A DNA stretch of 64,000 nt, taken from assembly GCF_000208745.1 (NCBI RefSeq), contig NC_030856.1:19889323-19953322 (forward strand), written 5' to 3'. The position numbers were made by a program, and so were the translations under genes. Origin of the DNA: Theobroma cacao. Taxonomy: Eukaryota; Streptophyta; Magnoliopsida; Malvales; Malvaceae. Numbering within the stretch: position 1 is the first letter of the stretch; the number at the start of each line of letters is the position of its first letter. Of this stretch, positions 31,271-42,699 are shown one piece after another. The notes below the pieces were generated by a model, which worked only from the letters and a program-made list of their open reading frames with translations, was not told where the DNA came from and made no database searches.

Positions 31271-33657
31271 TGTCACGACCCAAATCCCAAGCCATGACCA
31301 GCGCATGGGCCCAATTGGCATAGCCCACTAAGCCCAAGCAAGGTTCTTTATGCAATTCCGATCATCATTCCCAACCATCATTTCTAAAACCACATATTGT
31401 AATTCTCCACTATAATTATTTCAGTAACCTTTTATAACAACCTAATATTCACATTCGTATTATGTTAAAATAATGTTACTCGTTTGCCAGCCTATAATGG
31501 CATCAATAATCAAATATACATATTTGATTTTTCTAACATGAATCTTAGTGGTCTACATTACTTATGTGTATACACAAGCATACGACTCTTGACTGTTAGC
31601 AAAGTGACCGTGGGTGAAGGTACAGCTACTAAGATGCCATAGTACCTACGAAGAAGGCGAGCATATGAGTGCGACTCAGAATTTTAAAAATGTGAGTATA
31701 AAACTCAGTGAGTGAATATAAGAAGGGAAAAAGCAATCGATAGGAAGAATTTAGAAATCATGATGCACTTGTTTGAAAAACAAGGCAATTGATTTAATTT
31801 AATACTAAAAACCCCTCCTTTCAAACTATGATTAATAACCTCATAGTGTTGCAAAAACCCAAGATCAATCCATGAAGCTAAATGCGTGAAAAATAAGTCA
31901 AAAATCGAATAGGGTAGCATGGAGGATAGAATGTTTCTCGCTACAATGAGATTCAGGGGAGATGACAATTAAGGGATTTTCACATGCTAGAAAATCCATT
32001 CCTATCATATTGCACATCAAAGTGAACACATTGACAATAATCAAGTTTCTCATTTTTCATTTCGATCACATAGTATAATCATAAACTTTCTATCACATAT
32101 ACATATATAAACATATGTAAACACGTACACCACCCCACTTCATTCATCGTCATAGCCAGGTAATCATCATCGGCTTATGCGCACTCCTTACTCACACATA
32201 GTCGGGTCAGCATCGGCTTATGCCCACTCCCACTTGCATATAGCCGGGTCATCATCTGCTTATGCGCACTCCTACTCGCACATTGCCGGGTCAATATCAT
32301 TACATAACATTATTCATCAATGCACAATGTATATTCGTATATATATATATATATCAACATAATATAGGAGCACATAGGTTCGTCTTTTTACACATTTCAC
32401 ATTTTCACAACACCAAAACATTTTATCAAGGGCTTGTTCCTCGGCACACATTTTTTTTTAAGAAAAGTTAGAATAAATCATTCAATGTTTCATACAAAAC
32501 ACAATTATATTGCCCAAAACGATTTTGAAATGCAAGTTCACTCACCGGTCTTGATGATTCTTTTGCTTGACTCTAACCTCAACTAATGTTCCAAATGGAC
32601 ATGTGAGGCCTTGTTGGAACCTATACACACACAACATCACAACCAACCCAAATTGGCATTAATACACTCTCAAAAGCTATTTCCTAATTCAAGTTCAGCT
32701 AGTTATTCCTAACTAGCTCCCAATTACCATTAAGTGGCCATTTGTTTACTCTACTCTAGTCATTCTAAAAATGATTAACAATCTAAACAATAGATTAACT
32801 CAGCACTTTAATCATCAACCATTATTAACAACTTGAAAATTAAACCTAATTCATTACTCACCTTGATGGTCTTTGTAGTTGAATTCTCTTTCAAAATTCT
32901 TCAGGCTATTATGGAAGCTCTCTCTTTCTCTCTCTAAAACACCTAGCTAGTGAGAGAAAATATGGAAGTAAGATTTTTCAAGGGTTTTAAAGTGAGAAAG
33001 TGAAAGAGCACAAAGGTTTTATGAAAAAGTGCACAAAAGCATGAAAATTAGAGCTAAAGAGAGAGAGTTATGGAAGTTGCAAAACAAGCTTCCATGAAGG
33101 ATAAAAGGAACGTGAAAAGGGAGGAAGAAAAAGAAGGAGAAGCTGCTGGAGCTCAGATATTTATGCTTCAAGTTAATCCAAATATTCATCGAAATTACCA
33201 AAATGCCTTTAACATGGTGGCTTTGTCTTCCTTCCATCCTTTGTGCAACCTTTTTGCTCTTTTGACACCAAAACAAAGTCCATAATAGTCTAAAGGTACT
33301 TGGGTCCATGAAACTTAAAAATTTAGACTTGAGATGCAAAATGACCATTTTGCCCGTACCATGGAAATTATCATTATTTTTATCTTCCTCATTTATTTAC
33401 CATCATAAACATTATTCATTCATTCCGTAGGCCTATTTAGACCTTAATAGGATCAAAAAAACCCACTTGTAGGAGCTTACCAAGAGAAATTACGAAATTA
33501 GCCCTAGTCCGCATTATCACATCTACTTCTAGTTATGTGCCTATGGAGATCAAGATTTCACAAGTTCACTTTTGAATTACCCTTTTAACTCAGTAATCAA
33601 CCTAAATTGGCATCCGTAAACTTTATTAGCCACTGTATCAAAATACGAGGTACTACA
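31271..33657 (-). mobile_element. Solo LTR of the B family inside D
   Basis: On the minus strand it starts TGTAGTACCTCG (33657) and ends GGGTCGTGACA (31271). The 5-bp target duplication TACAT at 31266-31270 and 33658-33662 is exact. It carries the 42-bp repeat (32152-32295), a TA microsatellite (32337-32354) and CT tracts, but only one decayed palindrome (near 31934). It contains about 540 bp (32850-33386) that both B-element LTRs lack. Confidence 0.92.
32152..32295 (-). repeat. 42-bp tandem repeat in solo B LTR
   Basis: About three units of the same repeat on the minus strand, recognisable by TGCGCACTCC and CATCGGCTTATG. Confidence 0.8.
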
Positions 33658-36059
33658 TACATATCACAGGTCGTGGCCCCCGCCATGCCTAATCTCTCAT
33701 CGGTGACTCAAAGGTTCTCTACGTAGTGCTCACTCGTGAACGAGGGTCATAATTAACTGAAGTGACAGTCGACCTACTCTCGACGCACTTGGTTTGTCAA
33801 AACCATTTTCAAAAAATCACCTTAAGGTTTCCAAGTCTCTCGCTTAAAACCATTTGAAACCAAGGTTCAATAACCTTTCAAATTACTTTTCACAGAAAAA
33901 GGCATGGTGTATTCTCTTATACAAAGATCGGACTAAAATCGATACTCCAAACTTGCATCCTAAATCATTTAACAATTGCATTTAAACTATGAATATCACA
34001 CAAAAATACAAGGCATGGATTTTGGAATGCAAAATAGTATAAAAGGCTTGTTTCCCAATTCTTAAAACACTTTACGTATATAGCTCATCTATAGATATAT
34101 CCAAAACAATTTTCAAACCAACTTTTATCCAAATTTCCTATGAGTTCTACTAGCTCATTCTTTCCACAATAATAATGTATAAATCATTATAAATCCATTT
34201 AGAAATCACCTAACGAAGCTAACAACTCATACTTTCCACAATTACATTTAATGAATAACGGCAATGTTTACAAAACATATAACATTATATAGCTATGGAA
34301 ATTTTTGAAATAGGCACCCCCTACTCACCTTACAATAGCGAGACGCTTTGTTGCTATTGATTCGGGTGTGTATCTCGCTATTTCTATTTGTCGGTCACTC
34401 GTTACTTCAACTAACATGCCACGACGGTAAACTTTTCTACATATATACTTCCTAGCAACAATCCAAATTCAATAATCTTAATGTTTATCATTCCTATTTT
34501 CCTCCTTATTCAATCATTACCATCATGTTAATAACTCATATTATGCTAGAATCACCACTTTTCCTCACTTAACATTGCATATTCATATACATCTTCACAC
34601 ATTTTTTCCAAAGTTGCCTTTATCCTTCGCTTGCGTAATTCTTTAAATTATAATTATCGGTAACTTATTTATAACTCTAGCACCCATATTAACCTTTTCC
34701 AGCCATTTTCATTCAAATTCGTCTTATATTTTCACACATTACCCACATATATGGCAGCAACAATCATTCTCACTTTCACTCAATTATTTCCAAGTTTACA
34801 TTGATCATTATCTATCTAACTTTCAATGCTTTGTTTCTCAATCCTCCATCCACAATATTCCTTTTTCATTTCTTTCAAACAACATGCCATACAAACTTAA
34901 CAATTTTCAACTAGCTTAGGCAAATAGATCTTTTCAACAACCATAATTCCTCACAATATTCAACTAACTGTAGGCTTCAAAACATAATGTTAAGCTTACC
35001 ACTTTCCTTTTCAACTTTGAGTCCATCATGTACCTATGGGTTTATTGGCTTGTATGTCACCAATTTTTCTCCAATCAAGCTAATATTTGCTACCACAAGA
35101 CATTTCTCTTAGTCACTAACTCAATTTCAAATATTACTCAAGCTAAATACAAGAATCCTTAACTTTCCTTGCTTAAATCACCAAAACCAAGCTTTTTCTT
35201 CCTTTCTCTCTTTTTCTTTCTCCTTTCTTTCTTTCCTTTCTCATCTATTTTCATTCCAAGAGTACGATTTTCCTTGAAAACAAAGCCATTTTTCTTTTCA
35301 AATGCATGGTGGCAATGTGAAAAGGCATGGAAGCTTGAAAATGGCATTGAGAGGATGGAGGAGAAGATGAAAATATCTTTTGGCTAGAGATCAGAACCAG
35401 CCATGGGATAAGGATGAAGAGTCAAAGCTTCCTTTGGAAGCTTTGACCAATTTAATGGTAAAATTACCATTTTACCTTCCAAGGTTTTCACCCTTTTTAA
35501 TTGTATCCTCCCACAATCTTTTAATTCCACTTTCTTTTCATTTTTCTTCCTTAACACTTGTACTAATAAAATATCAAGTTTATACTTTAACGCAGTATCA
35601 CCACAATATTTAAATACATACTTACTCACGCTACCTTTATTTAATAAAGACACGTGGGCCCCATTAATGTCATTTTTCTTCAAAATTTTCTTGTTCTTCT
35701 TCTCCCCTACTTAGATTGACCATATACTCCTTCTTCATGGAAAATTTCGACAGTGAATAAAATATTAATATTTTAATATTATTTTATTAATAAAATATTA
35801 TTTTATTTCAAAAATTTTCACTTGTCTCCTTGGCACCCAAAATGTCTTATTATGCCCTGATTCACTTTCAAATCACTTTTTATCTTGTTAATTCATCCTC
35901 AATAAAAAATATTATTATTCAATTGCTATTTCCTCGTGTGCGAGATATTTTATTCCAAACTATTCCTTTTACCCTTCATCACTTTTCAACATTCTAATTA
36001 ACCTCAATTATCATCCGATGAGCCTTACTAGCCAACTTATCAAAGTACAAGGTGTTACA

Positions 36060-36297
36060 GTTTCATAACTCTCTATAAAGCTAATGCTATAATTGTAGGA
36101 ACAAATATGGAGGTCAATAAGAGTAGGCACTGTACCAAGCTCTTATCATCTCAGAGATATATGATGAGGGACTAAATTACACTGATAGACTGTACGCTAA
36201 AAGGTTGTTAAAGAACCCTTTAACTCTCTTAACAATTGGGTGGTCATGATGCATTGCTAGATTCCAATCTTGGTCTATGGAATTGATTATAAAGTAA
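36060..36297. other. Unassigned spacer between D and E
   Basis: 238 bp with no recognisable coding or LTR sequence. AGTAA at 36293-36297 would be the left target copy of element E. Confidence 0.5.
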
Positions 36298-37422
36298 TGT
36301 TGACTCCATTAGTTTTTGATGATAGTAAAACATTCCCATTCATCTGTGTCTAATACCTTTACTTGAGTGTGCAAGAAAATTAATGTATGAAATTAATAAA
36401 TCAATCCTTCAAAGTGTATATTAAAAGAAAAAATGAGGATAAAATAATGAGACACGACTGATTAACAAGGAGGAAGCTCATTAGTTGAATAAGGAAGAAT
36501 GTTGGTTGGCCAAGATTCAAATTGGAGAAATGGCGGGCTGATGAGTTTGAGAAATAAAGACAACTTAGTCAACCAAGAAATGGACTAGTTGACTAAGTGC
36601 TTACTGCCAGAACTACCAGAGACAGGGAGCAGAAAACAGAGACAACCTAGTCAACTAAGATATCGGGTAGTTGACTAAGAGCATTCTGCCTGCAAGTTTG
36701 AAATCTACACTAAAAGATAGAGTAACAGCTAGAACCGACTCTCAATTGTCTTCAATGGCTAGAAAACTATCAAACTACCATCAAAGATGTTTCTCCAAGT
36801 ATAAAAGAATCTTCCAACATTTAGAAGATAGTTTTTTTAGAGTTTAGAGAGAATGTTTAAGCCTTATAGAGCAGAAAAATCAGGAAATCTTTTGTACATT
36901 TTGCTGCCCTCAAACGATTATCTTTTGTACTTGTATTCAGCACTCAACCTTGTACCATTTAGATCAAGTTGTGATCATAGGTACTTTCTTCTACCTTTCT
37001 TATTTTATTCTTAGAGTGAGGGAGTCACTCTAAGAGGTTGTTTCAAGCCCGGTGTGCTTGAAGGTGTTAAGGTTCTAACTTAGCCTTGAAAAGTTAGGTG
37101 TTGGGTTTTAGTTTAGCCCATGAAAAACTAGTGTAAAAGGTTTTGGCTGAGCCTGGTACAACCCATTGTAAAACTTGGTGAAAGCTTGTGAATTTCACCA
37201 ACTCTTAGTGGATTTATTGGGAAAATCCTTGGTTAGATAATCAAGGTAGTGGATGTAGGTCTTGACCCAAACCACTATAAATTCTGCTATCTCTTATTTA
37301 CTCTATTTTGTTTCATTTTCTTTCCTTCATTTGTCTCGCCCTTATCTAGACTTTGAGACAATATTTGAGAGAGCCAAATTATGCTATTCACCCCCCTCTA
37401 GCACATATTATTGGGACCAACA
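36298..37422 (+). repeat. E 5' LTR (1125 bp)
   Basis: TGTTGACTCC start and GGGACCAACA end; same family as the LTRs of F at 41086 and 57413. The R/U5 side has the TTGTACATTTTGC-type leader region near 36890. Confidence 0.9.
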
Positions 37423-37424
37423 AG

Positions 37425-37436
37425 TGGTATAAGAGC
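37425..37436 (+). other. E primer-binding site
   Basis: TGGTATAAGAGC, one base from the initiator-Met complement, 2 bp after the LTR. Confidence 0.85.
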
Positions 37437-37479
37437 TAGTTCCCTGTTATTAAGGTCAACACCCTTTGAGAGGATCCAA

Positions 37480-39114
37480 ATGGCTCTACTAAAATCAGTA
37501 GTGGCTGAGGGACAATCAACAAACAAACCACCTCTGTTTGATGGCTCTAATTATCCTTATTGGAGCACTAGGATGTCAATCTATATTAGAGCTATAGACT
37601 ATGAAATGTGGGACGTCATAACTGATGGACCCTTTATGCCCTCAACCGTGAATATGGTAACAAATGAGTTGATGCCCAAACCAAGGTCTGAATGGATCGA
37701 GGTTGAGACTAAGAAAGTTCAAGTAAATTTTAAGGCCATCAACACATTACATTGCACCTTGACCCCCACTGAATTTAACAAAGTCTCAAGCTGTACAACA
37801 GCTAAACAAGTGTGGGAGAAACTTAGAATAATCCATGAAGGGACTTCTCAAGTAAAAGAGTCCAAAATTACCCTCTTAAACACATAACTATGAAGTGTTC
37901 AAAATAGAGCTTGGTGAAGACATCACCAGCATGTTTGATAGGTTTACAAACATCACAAATAAATTGAGTCAGCTAGGCAAGCCTATTCTTGAACATGAAT
38001 TAGTAAAAAGACTACTTAGGAGTTTACCAAAAAATTAGAAGCCTAAAGTGACTGCAATCTGATAAGCAAAAGATCTAAATGTTATCACCTTAGATGAGAT
38101 TTGTGGCTCTCTCCTAACTCATGAACTGGAACTTAAAGAGGAGGAAGAAGAAGATACAAGGGAAGCAAAGGAAAAGAAAATATCATTGTACTTAAAGCCA
38201 GCATCCTTGAAGAATAGCTGAAAGAGCTATCATGCGATGATGATGAAAAGTTAGCTCTGGTTGCAAGAAAATTTAGAAAGCTTATGGGCAGAAGAAACTG
38301 AAGACTAGCTAGAAGAGGCTTTAGAAAATATCAGGGTGCTTCATTGAAATTTAGAAACAAAAATGACCCCATCAAAAAAGAGGGGTTAATCTACTACGAA
38401 TGCAAGAAACCTAGCCACTTCAAGTCAGAATGTCCATTGTTGAAAGATGAGACACCAAAGAAAAATAAGAAATCCAAGAAAGCAATGGTAGCAGCTGCAT
38501 GGTCTGACAATGACACTTCAAGCTCTGAAGCTAAAGATGAAAAATCTGAGGAAAGAGTAAACCTCTACTTGATGGCACAAGATGATGAAATCAAAGTATC
38601 CTCATCCCCCTGTGACATTTTTATTGATGATTTACAAGATGAATATGATAGCCTGTATGATGAATTTGAAATTTTTTTTTCAAAATACAAAACATAAAAG
38701 AAAAAGTCTACATCTCTTGAAAATGATTTGGATAAGATGAGACAAGAATTCAATTATGTTTTTGAGAATAAAAATATTTTGCAAATTGAGCTAGAACACT
38801 CAAAAACAAATTTTGAAGTTTTAAAATAGGAGTTGGATAATAAGTCTAATGTTGTGCAAAAATTACTTGATGAAAACACAACTCTCAAATGTTTGAAAAA
38901 TAAATCTTCAAAAGGATATGCATACCACAATAAAAACTTTGCTAATGCATTACCTAAATGCTACAATTGTGGTAAATATGGTCATTTATCATATGATTGT
39001 TTTAAGAAAAGAAATGTGCAAAAAGTTAGAAAAATTTGGGTCCCTAAAGGATCTTATGTTGCAACTAACTCTCAAGGACCCATCAAAGTATGGATACCTA
39101 TAAAGAAAAGCTGA
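37480..39114 (+). pseudogene. gag: E gag with two CCHC knuckles
   Basis: The ATG at 37480 opens MALLKSVVAEGQST and the Sirevirus-like capsid region with FDGSNYPYWSTRMSIYIR and FNKVSSCTTAKQVWEKL. A frameshift at about 37880 and stops between 37888 and 38343 break it. The first knuckle reads YECKKPSHFKSECP (38392-38436), and after an acidic/Lys-rich stretch and a stop at 38697 the second knuckle reads CYNCGKYGHLSYDC (38962-39003). The last residues (KVWIPIKKS) match F. Confidence 0.85.
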
Positions 39115-40573
39115 AATTTTGTTTTGTAGGTTGAACTGCACTTAAAGGAGACATGTTCAAAAGCTTAACTCAAGATGAAGCAGCCTTGGTACATGGATAG
39201 TGGCTACTCATGACACATGACAGGAGATGAAATGCTATTTGCTCAGCTGGACAAAAAAAAAGGGAGGTACCGTATCCTTTGGTGATGATTCAAAAGGTAG
39301 AATTCATGGGATAGGTACGGTTGGTAAGAACTCCTACACTCAAATCAGTCATGTGTTGTTAGTTAAGGGTTTGAAGCATAATTTATTAAGCACTAGTCAA
39401 TTATGTGACAAAGGGTTTAAAGTATGTTTTGATTCAAATAAGTGTGAAGTTATTGACATAGGAACAAACAAAGTTTCATTTATAGGAAAGAGATTGAAAA
39501 ATATGTATGTGATATTTCTTGAGGATCTTGAAATAAATGATGAAATATGTATAGTTGCAAATGCTAATAGTGATAGTTGGTTATGGCATAGGAGACTAGG
39601 ACATGTAAGCTTGCATACCATGTCAAAATTAATTAAGAAAAATCTAGTTGTTGGGCTGCCAAATATAAAATTTGAAACTGAAAAAATTTGTGATGCTTGC
39701 CAACTAGGAAAACAAGTGAGAACATCTTTCAAGTCTACGAAGATTATGTAAACATCTGGACCTCTTGAAATGCTGCATATTGATCTATTTGGTCCAATAA
39801 GCGCAACTAGCTTAGGAGGAAAATCTTATGGCTTTGTAATAGTTGATGATTACTCTAGATATACTTGGGTTTATTTTCTTACTCACAAGAATGATGCTTT
39901 ATCAGCTTTCATAAGTCATTGTAGGAAAGTAGAAAATGAAAAAGGACTAGCCATAGTCAACATAAGGAGTGATCATGGAGGAGAATTTGAAAGTGAGAAA
40001 TTTGAGAAATTTTGCAATGAAAAGGGGTTGGATCACAACTTTTTTACACCTAGAACACCCTAGCAAAATGGAGTTGTAAAAAGGAAAAATTGAACCTTAA
40101 AAGAAATGGCTAGGACTATGCTATGTGAGAATAACTTACCAAAGTATTTTTGAGCTGAGGCAGTGAACACAACAACATATATACTTAATAGAGTCTCAAT
40201 AAGACCCATGTTATCTAAGACACCTTATGAACTTTATAAAGGTAGGGAACTAAACATTTCTCACCTAAGGAGCTTTGGTTATAAGTGCTTTGTATTGAAC
40301 AATGGAAAACAGCCCCTAGGGAAGTTTGATGCAAAGAGTGATGAAGCAATAGTTTTAGGATATGCATTAAACTCAAAAGCTTATAAGATTTTTAACAAAA
40401 GGACTTTAACGGTAAAAGAATCAATCCATGTAGTTTTTTATGAGTCCAATGCTTTACAGAAAGAAATTCATAATGATGATGATGATGTAGAAATCCTAGA
40501 AAGACAAATGGAAGAAATGATCTTAGAAAATAATAAAAATATTGAAGAAAGCTCACGTATAAGAGAAAATTAA
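39115..40573 (+). pseudogene. pol: E protease remnant and integrase
   Basis: A protease-like MDSGYS motif (near 39197) ends at a stop. Then come the GAG_pre-integrase region (LWHRRLGHVSLHTMSKL and CDACQLGKQV) and the integrase core: the first Asp in HIDLFGPI, the second in NIRSDHGGEFE. The catalytic Glu, in a VVERKN context in F, reads VVKRKN here. Stops at 39750, 40062, 40092 and 40150 break the frame. The C-terminal part with YELYKGRELNISHLRSFGYK and an Asp-rich run runs open from 40163. Confidence 0.85.
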
Positions 40574-41085
40574 ACTCCACCTTTAAAAAATCTGCAAAGA
40601 GCAGAAAATCAGCATGATGATCTTCCAAGGAGTTGGAGATTTATAAGAGACCACCCACAAGATCAAATAATAAGTGACATTTCACAAGGAGTTAGAATTA
40701 GGAAAACAACAAAAGAAACTTGTGAGCTTTTAGCCTTTATATCTCAAATTGAGCCTAAAAACTTTGAAGAAGTTGAAAAAAAGGAAAGTTGGATAATGGC
40801 CATGCAAGAAGAACTTGATCAATTCACAAGAAATTGTGTATGGTCATTAGTACCTAGACCTTTAAATCACCTTATTGTTGGCACCAAATGGGTGTTCAGA
40901 AATAACGTAGAGGAGCAAGGAAATGTAGTTATAAATAAAACTAGATTGGTAACACAAGGTTACAACCAAGAGGAAGGAATAGACTATGATGAAATCTTTG
41001 CACCCGTTGCTAAGATTAAAGCCATAAGGTTGTTGTTAGCTTTTGCATGCTTCATGAAATTCAAATTGTACCAAATGGATATAAA
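40574..41085 (+). pseudogene. pol: E reverse transcriptase, N-terminal part
   Basis: Copia RT begins with WIMAMQEELDQFTRN, VGTKWVFRNN, GYNQEEGIDYDEIFAPVA and the FKLYQMD motif. The frame is cut at Asp of the QMD/VKSAFLNG motif by the F LTR at 41086. The left target copy ATAAA sits at 41081-41085. Confidence 0.9.
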
Positions 41086-42336
41086 TGTTGGTCCCGTTAA
41101 TATATGCCAGAGAGGGGGTGAATAGCACAATTTGGCTCTTGACAAGATGAGGAACTAATTTCCAAAACAAGAAAAGTAAAAATAGAGTAGACAATGGACA
41201 ACAATTTATAGTGGTTCAGTCCAAGACCTACATCCACTACCTTGATTATCCAACCAAGGATTTTCCCAACAATTCACTAAGAATCTAGTGAAAATTCACA
41301 AGCCTCCACCAAGCTTTTACAATGGCTTTTCATAGGCTCAGCCACAACCTTTACACTAGTTTTTCCTCGGCTAAACTAAAACCCAAAGTGGTTTTCCAAG
41401 GCTCAACCACGACCTATAACATTTAAGCTATCCCAAGCTTGAACAATATTTTAGAGTGACTCCCTCACTCTAAGTATACAATAAGAAGTGGTAAAAGAAA
41501 GTACCTATAATCACTGGATGATCTGATTGGTACAGGATTGAGTGCTAATCAAAAATGCAAATAGTAGGCATTGAGGTGTAGACAAGTGCAGTGAAGCTTT
41601 TCTAGTTTTTCAACTTTCTATAGCTTAAATCTCATTCAAAGCTTCAAAAAACTTCTTTCTCATTGTTGAAAGACCCTTTTATACTTGGAGATGCAACTCT
41701 GATGGTAGTTAGGCAATTTATGCTAGTTGAAAATAGTTGAAGATAAGTTCTAGCCGTTAATCTGTCTTGTAGTGCTCTGGTTCAAGTTGCAGACACAAAG
41801 CTCTTAGTCGGCTAATTTGGTTGACTAAGTTGATTATGTTTCTGGTTTACAGATTTTGGTAGAGGGCACTTAATCGACTGACTTGGTTGACTAAGTTGGT
41901 TCTGTTTCTCAAACTCTTCAGCCTGCCATTTCTCCAATTTGAAATTTGGTCAACCAATGCTCTTCCTTTTTTAACCAACAAGCTTCCTCCTTGNGTTGAC
42001 TAAGTTGATTTTGTTTTTGGTTTGCAGATTTTGGCAGAGGGCATTTAATCGACTGACTTGGTTGACTAAGTGGGTTCTGTTTCTCAAACTCTTCAACCTG
42101 CCATTTCTCCAATTTGAAATTTGGTCAACCAATGCTCTTCCTTTTTTAACCAACAAGCTTCCTCCTTGTTATTCAGTTACATCTTGTTGATTTTATCCCT
42201 TTTTTTCTTTCAAAAATACTCTTTAAAAAGTCAATTAATTAATTTCATATATTAATTCCTGCACACTTAGGTATAAATGTTAGACACAAATGAAATAGGA
42301 ATGTTTTATTATCATCAAAAACTAATGGAGCCAACA
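41086..42336 (-). repeat. F 3' LTR (1251 bp, with a 174-bp duplication)
   Basis: The right copy is 1075 bp; the excess of about 175 bp equals a tandem copy at 41820-41993 and 41995-42168, separated by one N at 41994. TGTTGGTCCCG at 41086 and GGAGCCAACA at 42336 are its ends. Confidence 0.9.
41820..42168 (-). repeat. 174-bp direct repeat around an ambiguous base
   Basis: Both halves start GTTGACTAAGTTGATT and end CTTCCTCCTTG. They differ at several bases, for example TTATGTTTCTGG versus TTTTGTTTTTGG. The N lies exactly between them. Confidence 0.9.
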
Positions 42337-42352
42337 ATCTCCTCTTTTTTTT
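42337..42352 (-). other. F polypurine tract
   Basis: The minus strand reads AAAAAAAAGAGGAGAT directly before the 3' LTR start. Another purine run on the same strand lies near 50174-50190, compatible with the multiple PPTs known in sireviruses. Confidence 0.8.
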
Positions 42353-42563
42353 ATGATGACAAGACACTCCTTAATTAACAGCATTGTGTCATTTTAAATT
42401 CTTTTTAGTTTTCTGAAGGAATTGAGGATTACTCCCCCTAAATATAAGCTTCCCCTTAGTGTGTGCATAATTTGCTTACTTTATTCCAGCAAGTTTTGTT
42501 CATTATTACGTGGAGGGAATGACAATATACATTTAGATTCTATATATGTGTATATACATGTTC

Positions 42564-42580
42564 ATCAATGTAGAGTGATT
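42564..42580 (+). repeat. Left LINE target-site duplication
   Basis: ATCAATGTAGAGTGATT here and ATCAATATAGAGTGATT at 49593-49609 match at 16 of 17 bases. Confidence 0.92.
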
Positions 42581-42699
42581 AGAAGCTCTAATAATCAATA
42601 CAAGTTATAAAGACTTGGGAGAATGTTGGAAAACGCTCTCAACTCCCATGCTTTCCCCTTCCCCTCCTAATCACTCAGGATTTAGCGACAAGCAGACCA

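Larger units (their letters stand above)
30206..36059 (-). repeat. Large LTR D, minus strand, split by a solo LTR
   Basis: The inner end at 30206 (TATCACAGCCCAAATCC) and the outer end at 36059 (minus strand TGTAACACCTTG) match Tekay LTR termini; the first 30 bases of the outer end resemble B (TGTAGTACCCCG, CTTTGATAAGTTGGCTAG versus TTTTGATACGGTGGCTAA). Without the solo LTR at 31271-33657 it is about 3.46 kb. Flanks (CCCAT left, GTTTC right) do not form a target duplication. No internal D sequence is present, so it is a solo LTR with lost flanks or a rearranged remnant. A pyrimidine tract lies at 35190-35245. No coding sequence. Confidence 0.7.
36298..41085 (+). mobile_element. Ty1/copia Sirevirus element E, 5' part
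   Basis: LTR, PBS, gag with zinc knuckle, protease remnant, integrase and the N-terminal RT follow on the plus strand in copia order (integrase before RT). The RT frame breaks off at 41085 and resumes at 58488 after insertion of sibling F. Gag and pol closely resemble F, which carries an env-like ORF of the SIRE/Maximus type. Confidence 0.9.

Noticed and set aside
33070..33285. Basic frame inside the solo B LTR
   Set aside because: Lies in LTR leader sequence; the counterpart in the H-side LTR (60906-61100) does not keep the frame.
35190..35250. Pyrimidine tract as a polypurine tract of a minus-strand element
   Set aside because: It lies within LTR D, not next to an LTR start.
36060..36297. 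Spacer as a remnant of C pol
   Set aside because: I could not read RNase H or integrase motifs in any frame, and C does not resume here.
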